NCBI GenBank assembly: GCA_964631205.1
Contig: CAZVWU010000006.1
Location: 5,358 to 69,357, forward strand
Direction of reading: 5' to 3'
Length of the DNA stretch: 64,000 bases
DNA from: CAYYYJ01 sp964631205
GTDB taxonomy: Archaea; Aenigmatarchaeota; Aenigmatarchaeia; QMZP01; JACQNV01
The position numbers and the translations under genes are program-made. Of the stretch, positions 59,754 to 64,000 are shown in pieces. The notes under the pieces were generated by a model that had not been told where the DNA came from, searched no databases, and worked only from the letters and a program-made list of their open reading frames with translations. Position 1 is the stretch's first letter. Every line of letters starts with the position of its first letter.

Positions 59754-60521
59754 ATGCTCGCGGATAAGAACGACTATTTGTCTGCAGGGATCCACATAGG
59801 GATGAAAGCGTGCACTGCCTACATGAAGCGATTTGTTTACAAGACAAGGGAGGACGGTCTCTGTGTATTCAACCTTCAGGAAGTGGATGAAAGGATAGCC
59901 AAAGCAATAAGCATGCTTTCGAAATACAATAAAGTTCTGGTCGTCTCCCATAAAGACGCTTCTGCTGAAGCTATAAGGAAATTTGCAGAATTGGCTGGCG
60001 GAAAGGCTGTTTCAACAAGGTTTTCACCAGGGACACTAACTAACCCCTCTTACAGGGAGTTTTATGAGCCTGACATAATCCTTGTAGTTGACCCTTTAGT
60101 TGACAGGCAGGCCATTGAGGAGGCAAAAAAGAAAAGGATTCCTATAGTAAGCCTCTGCGGGACTTCCAGTGAAGCTGTGGATATAGACTTGGTTGTTCCG
60201 ATAAATAACAACAGCAAAAAATCTCTGGCATTATTTTTCTGGATACTGGCGAAAGGTGTGATGAAATCAAAAGGGATCATAAAGGAGGATAGCGAGTTCA
60301 CGGCCACACTTAAAGACTTCGGCGACATAGGCAAGGAAAAGAGGATCGGCCAACCAGGCCTGGATTTGGACAGCGGACTTGATGTAGATATAGATATTGA
60401 GATAGAATCTGGTGATAGCAAAAAAGAGACGCCAAGAAAAGGCAGGCCTAAAAAAGCTACAACAGGGAAGAAATCTTCCAAGCAAATAAAGATTGAAAGC
60501 GGTGGAGCAGATGCTAAATAA
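59754..60521 (+). CDS. rps2: Ribosomal protein S2 (uS2)
   Basis: 255 residues. GIHIGMKACTAYMKRFVYKTREDG, FSPGTLTNP, DIILVVDPLVDRQAI and DLVVPINNNSKKSL are archaeal uS2. A C-terminal extension of about 55 residues is acidic then Lys-rich (GRPKKATTGKKSSKQ), longer than usual. It overlaps the next gene's start. Confidence 0.95.
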   Translation: MLADKNDYLSAGIHIGMKACTAYMKRFVYKTREDGLCVFNLQEVDERIAKAISMLSKYNKVLVVSHKDASAEAIRKFAELAGGKAVSTRFSPGTLTNPSYREFYEPDIILVVDPLVDRQAIEEAKKKRIPIVSLCGTSSEAVDIDLVVPINNNSKKSLALFFWILAKGVMKSKGIIKEDSEFTATLKDFGDIGKEKRIGQPGLDLDSGLDVDIDIEIESGDSKKETPRKGRPKKATTGKKSSKQIKIESGGADAK

Positions 60522-60972
60522 AAAAAAGATTGCAGCGGACATTCTGAAGTGCGGTGTCAGCAGGGTCAGGATTCTTGATGAAAAGCAGGTAGGGGAAGCA
60601 ATAACACGGCAGGATATAAGGAATTCCATAAGAAAAGGCCTTATTGTAAAAATCCAGAAAAAAGGGACATCGAAAGGGTTTTCAAAACAGCTTTACAGGC
60701 AGAAAAGGAAAGGCAGGCGAAGCGGTGTAGGGACAAGGAGAGGGACTTTTAGAGCGCGAAACCCCAAAAAATATCTGTGGATGAAGACTATCAGGCCGCT
60801 CCGAAAGCTGTTAAAAGAACTTCTCAGGAACGGCCAGCTTGAGAAAAAAGACTGGAAGCTGCTCTATTCAATGGCCAAAGGCGGCTCATTCAGAAGCAGA
60901 GGGCACATGCTTACTTACCTAAAAGACCACGACATGCTGAAGAAGAAAGAGGTTAAGAAGGCCAAGAAATAA
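60511..60972 (+). CDS. rpl19e: Ribosomal protein L19e
   Basis: 153 residues from MLNKKKIAADILKCG. GVGTRRGTFRARNPKKYLWMKTIRP and MAKGGSFRSRGHMLTYL are L19e. The ATG overlaps the end of rps2. Intersubunit bridge protein. Confidence 0.95.
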   Translation: MLNKKKIAADILKCGVSRVRILDEKQVGEAITRQDIRNSIRKGLIVKIQKKGTSKGFSKQLYRQKRKGRRSGVGTRRGTFRARNPKKYLWMKTIRPLRKLLKELLRNGQLEKKDWKLLYSMAKGGSFRSRGHMLTYLKDHDMLKKKEVKKAKK

Positions 60973-61206
60973 TTAAGAATACTCTTTTATTTTCGCTTCA
61001 AGATAGGCCGATGCCTGTGGAGATAATTTTGGGATTAATCTTTTTGCTTCCCTGAGATAAAATTCTCTTATGTTATGCAGCCCAAAGCCACATGGATTAT
61101 CCAGATGGTAGCCTATCCTTGCTGCTATCTCAAGGTCATCCATATCTTCAAGGGTTTTCCCGAGCAGATCCCTGATACCCTGTTCATTAGCGCCTGTTTT
61201 GTCCAT
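60973..61206 (-). CDS. Small acidic protein, unknown function
   Basis: 77 residues, helical, no motif recognised. Its stop directly abuts that of rpl19e on the other strand. Confidence 0.5.
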   Translation of the reverse strand: MDKTGANEQGIRDLLGKTLEDMDDLEIAARIGYHLDNPCGFGLHNIREFYLREAKRLIPKLSPQASAYLEAKIKEYS

Positions 61207-61288
61207 AATCTTACAATACTCCGGAATTTATAAGCTTGATTCCATTCAAATTTATAGTATTTAAGTCATGTATTCAATATTCTGAGAT

Positions 61289-61870
61289 ATGCCATTGATT
61301 ATTGTCCCGCACAGGAGAAGAAGGGAAGGGAAGACTAACTACAGGAAAAGGCTGAAAACAGTAAAATCCAAAAAGCTCAGGTTTGTTGTAAGGAAATCTT
61401 CAAGGCAAATCTATTGCCAGCTTATTGAATATCAGACAAAAGGCGACAAGACCCTTTTATCTTCGAATTCCCTTGAACTTGCAAAATTTGGCTGGAACGC
61501 TGACGGCGGGAATTTGCCTGCGGCTTATCTGACCGGATTTCTCTGCGGCCTGAAGGCAAAGAAAAATAAAATTGAATCCGCAATCATGGATACAGGATTG
61601 TATACTTCTGTCCATGGGTCAAGGCTTTACGCCACCTTAAAGGGGGCTGTAGACGCCGGTTTGCAGATCCCGCATTCAGAGGAGGCCTTCCCTTCAACAG
61701 AAAGGATTTCAGGCAGCCACATTGCAAATTATGCAGCAAAGCTGAAGAAAGAGAAGCCTACTGTGTACAAAAAACAATTTTCAAAGTACCTTTCTTCGAA
61801 AGTAAATCCTGAAGACTTGACGAAGCTTTTCGAGGCTACAAAGGCGAAGATTCTTGCAGAAGGAACATAA
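61289..61870 (+). CDS. rpl18: Ribosomal protein L18 (uL18)
   Basis: 193 residues. RRRREGKTNYRKRL, RFVVRKSSRQIYCQLI, YLTGFLCGLKAKK and GAVDAGLQIPHSEEAFPSTERI are archaeal L18/eukaryotic L5 segments. Binds 5S rRNA. Begins 38 bases before the tRNA-Ser gene end-to-end region. Confidence 0.95.
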   Translation: MPLIIVPHRRRREGKTNYRKRLKTVKSKKLRFVVRKSSRQIYCQLIEYQTKGDKTLLSSNSLELAKFGWNADGGNLPAAYLTGFLCGLKAKKNKIESAIMDTGLYTSVHGSRLYATLKGAVDAGLQIPHSEEAFPSTERISGSHIANYAAKLKKEKPTVYKKQFSKYLSSKVNPEDLTKLFEATKAKILAEGT

Positions 61871-61939
61871 AGTTAGTTTTTTAATTCTCTACATAACTAT
61901 ATTCTATGCCGAGGTGGCAGAGTGGCTAATGCACTAGTC

Positions 61940-61996
61940 TATCCTTTCTTTTCCAAAAAGAAAGGATACAGTACCCAAAGAAAAGGATTTACAAAT
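61940..61996 (+). repeat. Family A element in the tRNA-Ser anticodon loop
   Basis: ATCCTTTCTTTTCC, AAAAGAAAGGAT (12-bp hairpin), GTACCC, AAAGAAAAGG, TTTACAAA. The third tract is the exact parallel complement of TTTCTTTTCC. Confidence 0.85.
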
Positions 61997-62015
61997 TGGG
62001 CGTGAATCTCGAAAA

Positions 62016-62058
62016 GCACTTCTTTCGGTTCAAACGGACAAAAGACCTGCACTAGAAA
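62016..62058 (+). repeat. Family B element in the tRNA-Ser anticodon loop
   Basis: GCACTTCTTTCGG...ACAAAAGACCTGCACTAGAAA. Its last bases GCACTAG equal the host exon bases 61931-61937. Confidence 0.85.
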
Positions 62059-62096
62059 ACTAGCATCCGAAAGGATATACAGGTTCGAAAGAGTTG

Positions 62097-62120
62097 GAAG
62101 TTGATTTGCAAATCAACTTC
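62097..62120. repeat. Family C palindrome in the tRNA-Ser T-loop
   Basis: 24-base perfect palindrome, arm GAAGTTGATTTG, flanked by GAGTTG and AGTCT as in the 4791 copy. All differences are transitions made in both arms. Confidence 0.85.
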
Positions 62121-62145
62121 AGTCTGAAACTCCTGTCCTCGGCGC

Positions 62146-62216
62146 GGGCCCATAGTCTATCGGCAGGACGCGACCCTCACACGGTTGAGAGGGGAGTTCA
62201 ATTCTCTCTGGGCCCA
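62146..62216 (+). tRNA. tRNA-Val(CAC)
   Basis: Acceptor GGGCCCA/TGGGCCC plus A; anticodon arm CGACC-CTCACAC-GGTTG. No intron. It begins 2 bases after the tRNA-Ser 3' end, so the two are probably processed from one transcript. Confidence 0.88.
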
Positions 62217-62218
62217 TT

Positions 62219-62650
62219 ATGAAAGGGGAAAATCTTATCAAGGGGGCAGATTTTACAGGGGTCGCTATAGTCTTCTTCTGCCACCATGGAAAGGGGAATT
62301 TTATAATGGCAAAAAGGTCGCAGAATGCCAGAGATGAGCAAGGAAAATGGGACATTGGTGGTGGGGGATTAGATTTTGGGATTTCAGTTGAAGAAACTTT
62401 AAAAAAGGAAATAAAAGAAGAATACTAGACAGATGTTTTGTCTTTTGAGTTTTTGGGATTCAGGGATGTGCACAGAGAACATGACGGATAAAAAACACAT
62501 TGGATTGCACTTGATTCCAAAGTGCTGATAGACCCTTCGAAAGTCAAAATAGGCGAGCCCCATAAATTTGATGAAATAAAGTGGTTTACTTTAGATAAAC
62601 TGCCGGAAAACTTGCATTCACAGCTTCCTGTGTTTTTTGGAAAAATATAA
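62219..62650 (+). pseudogene. Nudix hydrolase gene with two in-frame stops
   Basis: A continuous frame carries TAG (62426-62428) and TAA (62489-62491). Without them it would read about 143 residues including GGGGLDFGISVEETLKKEIK, a Nudix box, and end LPENLHSQLPVFFGKI. The first stop lies at the end of the Nudix box, and two different stops speak against recoding. Decayed Nudix gene. Confidence 0.75.
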
Positions 62651-62696
62651 AGAGGAGTTTATGTGATTTAAGTATTAAGTTGGAAATAATGTCAGT

Positions 62697-62768
62697 GGGC
62701 TGGTGGTCTAGTGGCATGATGTCGCGTTGACGTCGCGAAGATTGCAGGTTCGATTCCTGCCCGGCCCA
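62697..62768 (+). tRNA. tRNA-Val(GAC)
   Basis: Acceptor GGGCTGG/CCGGCCC plus A, anticodon arm TCGCG-TTGACGT-CGCGA, T arm GCAGG-TTCGATT-CCTGC. No intron. 72 bases. Confidence 0.92.
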
Positions 62769-62821
62769 TCTAGCTCCCTGTTTCTTAAAGGTTTTAATAT
62801 AAATAAGGTAAATATACGAAT

Positions 62822-63032
62822 GCTCCCATCGTCTAGCATATACCCCTTTCTTTTCCAAAAAGAAAGGCCTTATAACCCGAAAAAAAGGAGTTACAAATAC
62901 AGGCGGGTAGTATATAGGAACCGGTCAAGGATCCCGGACTTTCGATAATCATTTTAATTGGAAGTGATGAGTAGATTATATCTACAATGAAAAAGCAATC
63001 CGGTAACGCGGGTTCAAATCCCGCTGGGAGCA
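62822..63032 (+). tRNA. tRNA-Glu(TTC) with D-loop and anticodon-loop introns
   Basis: Acceptor GCTCCCA/TGGGAGC plus A. Anticodon arm CCGGA-CTTTCGA-TCCGG after removal of about 53 bases (62946-62998), at the canonical 37/38 area. The D-loop holds about 83 bases (62838-62920) with a family A element. Mature length about 75. T arm GCGGG-TTCAAAT-CCCGC. Confidence 0.9.
62839..62897 (+). repeat. Family A element in the tRNA-Glu(TTC) D-loop
   Basis: TATACCC, CTTTCTTTTCC, AAAAGAAAGG (10-bp hairpin), CTTATAACCC, GAAAAAAAGG, TTACAAA. The third tract fits the parallel complement with one G lost. It is the smallest version, without the long spacer. Confidence 0.85.
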
Positions 63033-63033
63033 C

Positions 63034-63154
63034 GCGGGGGTACCCAAGTGGTCAAAGGGGCTAGGCTTAGGTATCTAAGAGCCATGCTCAGAAATTAGCT
63101 ATTAAGAAACCTAGTGCTTTAGTAGCTTCGCAGGTTCGAATCCTGCCTCCCGCA
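63034..63154 (+). tRNA. tRNA-Leu(TAG) with one intron
   Basis: Acceptor GCGGGGG/CCTCCCGC-type plus A. Anticodon arm CTAGG-CTTAGGA-CCTAG after removal of about 37 bases at the 37/38 position. Class II variable arm. One base separates it from tRNA-Glu(TTC). A T-run at about 63160 follows and may terminate transcription. Confidence 0.9.
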
Positions 63155-63198
63155 TCCCACTTTTTTTATTTATATAATACTAATAATAGATGTACGAT

Positions 63199-63433
63199 GG
63201 CCGCTATGGTGTAATGGTAGCATACGGGCCAGACGATTAGAAAAAATCTAGCTGTCCCCGAATGTGGAGCCTTTGGTCCGAGTTCGAATGCGCCCCTTTT
63301 CTTCAGAGGGATGACATAGATCCTAAACAATTGGATAAGATCTATGTCCGCCTGAATCAGAAAAGGCCCGCGGGTTCAAAAGAAAACATTTACTGAACCA
63401 CGGTAAGGTGATATGGGAATCTCGGTAGCGGCC
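63199..63433 (+). tRNA. tRNA-His(GTG) with anticodon-loop and T-loop introns
   Basis: G-1 (63199) is encoded opposite C73, the histidine identity feature. Acceptor GCCGCTA/TAGCGGC. T33-GTG-G37 at 63263-63267 follows a 32-base intron (63231-63262). The T-loop TTCGAAT is split by about 131 bases (63290-63420) before CTCGG. Mature length about 72. The anticodon stem has one mismatch (C27-T43). Confidence 0.8.
63293..63395 (+). repeat. Family A element in the tRNA-His T-loop
   Basis: CCCCTTTTCTTC, a nested hairpin GACATAGATC/GATCTATGTC, AGAAAAGG, spacer, CAAAAGAAAACATTTAC. Third tract matches the parallel complement over 7 bases. Confidence 0.75.
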
Positions 63434-63435
63434 CT

Positions 63436-63726
63436 ATGATAATCCACATAGCGCTTTTTAGGTGGAAAAAAAATATCAGTAAAAATCATGTTGGAAAAAT
63501 TGCCAGTGAGCTCAGGCTGTTGAAAAGAAAATCTGAAGGTTTAATTGATATTTTCTGTGGGGAGAATTTTTCTAACTATTCTAAAGGGTTTGATTATGGA
63601 ATTGTTGTTTTATTCAAAGATAAGGTATCTTTAGAAACTTATAGAAATCTTCCAGAACATAAAAATCTTGCTCAAGAGATTGAGAAAATAGAAGAGGATT
63701 CTGTGGGTTTTGATTTCGAGGTCTGA
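63436..63726 (+). CDS. Dabb-domain (A/B-barrel) protein
   Basis: 96 residues. MIIHIALFRWKK, CGENFSNYSKGFDYGIVVLFKD and LETYRNLPEHKN match the stress-responsive A/B-barrel (Dabb) family, small dimeric barrels. The ATG starts 3 bases after the tRNA-His end, so the mRNA probably begins at RNase Z cleavage or is leaderless. Function unknown. Confidence 0.85.
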   Translation: MIIHIALFRWKKNISKNHVGKIASELRLLKRKSEGLIDIFCGENFSNYSKGFDYGIVVLFKDKVSLETYRNLPEHKNLAQEIEKIEEDSVGFDFEV

Positions 63727-63734
63727 ACAAAAAC

Positions 63735-63746
63735 ATTTAAATACCT
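63735..63746 (+). promoter_or_regulatory. TATA box of the rRNA operon
   Basis: CATTTAAATACC. Transcription would start about 25 bases later (near 63770), giving a 16S leader of about 150 bases with processing-stem sequence. Confidence 0.6.
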
Positions 63747-63917
63747 TTGTTCACAAAACATATTACGCGGTTGAACTGGTGGCAGGCGACTGTTTTTACC
63801 GGAAATGTGACTGGTTTTGCGATCTAAAATGAGAACTCAGATCCCAGAGTCTGGAGTTTGACCCTGTGAAATTTTATTGGAATAGGGAAGGAGGAATGCA
63901 GGAAGCAACCCCGCATA

Positions 63918-64000
63918 ATTCCGGTTGATCCTGCCGGAGATCACCGCTATCCGAATGCGACTAAGCTATGCGAGTCCTGGGTTAAACCAGGGCGAACTGC
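63918..64000 (+). rRNA. rrs: 16S ribosomal RNA, 5' end (continues past window)
   Basis: Begins ATTCCGGTTGATCCTGCCGG, the universal archaeal 16S 5' end, followed by the first helices (TATGCGAGTC). The rest lies beyond the window. Confidence 0.97.

Larger units (their letters stand above)
61908..62144 (+). tRNA. tRNA-Ser(CGA) with three introns
   Basis: Acceptor GCCGAGG/CCTCGGC with discriminator G. The anticodon arm is restored as CTAGT-CTCGAAA-ACTAG after removal of about 69 bases (61941-62009) just before the anticodon and about 44 bases (62016-62059) after it. The variable arm is GCATCC-GAAA-GGATAT. A third intron (about 62089-62129) splits the T-loop. Mature length is about 83. The three introns are family A, B and C respectively. 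Confidence 0.85.

Noticed and set aside
1..64000. CRISPR array
   Set aside because: No regularly spaced repeats with unique spacers were seen; the repeats present are dispersed or tandem by two only.

Overview
The window is AT-rich archaeal DNA, most likely from a DPANN-type archaeon. The evidence is archaeal: Nop5 and fibrillarin, CDP-archaeol synthase, RNA polymerase subunit K, ribosomal proteins L15e, L19e, S2 and L18, a PIN-ATPase-KH protein, HerA-like and PAC2-like proteins, TATA boxes about 26 bases before many start codons (leaderless genes), and a 16S rRNA beginning with the standard archaeal 5' end. I cannot fix the phylum from this sequence alone.

Layout. 1-15.7 kb: end of aspS, a nucleotidyltransferase/HEPN cassette, tRNA-Pro, then small conserved and unknown genes, an ATPase, a phosphoesterase, a Band-7-like protein and a PIN-ATPase. 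15.7-28 kb: HicBA toxin-antitoxin, DNA ligase, trpS, a three-intron tRNA-Leu, nop5/flpA (C/D box RNP), a propeller lipoprotein, a DHH phosphoesterase and ileS. 28-37 kb: an inositol-lipid block (PadR regulator, ino1, CDP-alcohol phosphotransferase), a transporter, UDP-sugar enzyme and a tetraether-lipid-synthase-like radical SAM protein. 37-46 kb: two large ribonucleotide reductases with accessory DNA between them (RelE toxin, hairpins, broken genes). 46-57 kb: TrmB regulator, topoisomerase I, rpoK, PAC2, tRNAs, carS, a short SMC, Hsp20. 57-64 kb: ftsY, ribosomal proteins, a tRNA cluster (Ser, Val, Val, Glu, Leu, His) and the start of the 16S rRNA gene.

The most unusual content is in the tRNA genes. 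Eleven tRNA genes are readable and nine are interrupted, with about 16 introns in the D-loop, anticodon stem, anticodon loop, variable arm and T-loop. Many of these introns belong to repeated element families. Family A has the order tag ACCC, pyrimidine tract, its hairpin purine partner, a spacer, a second ACCC, and a second purine tract that is the parallel (same-direction) complement of the pyrimidine tract. This third strand changes together with the pyrimidine tract between copies, which fits a purine-motif triple helix. Family B has the same architecture with tag GCAC. Family C is a 24-base palindrome whose two arms change together. Copies also lie outside tRNAs, next to protein genes (4729-4868, 9574-9648, 30370-30475, 46908-46962), and elements nest in one another. 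I regard this as the candidate undescribed system: structured, intron-like repeats that spread among tRNA genes and gene leaders.

A second theme is genome remodelling at gene edges. The nucleotidyltransferase/HEPN cassette is followed by a second, diverged copy of the aspS 3' end, HicBA is preceded by a decayed copy of the ligase 5' end, a HAD gene lies beside the tail of another HAD gene, and two further genes are visibly broken.
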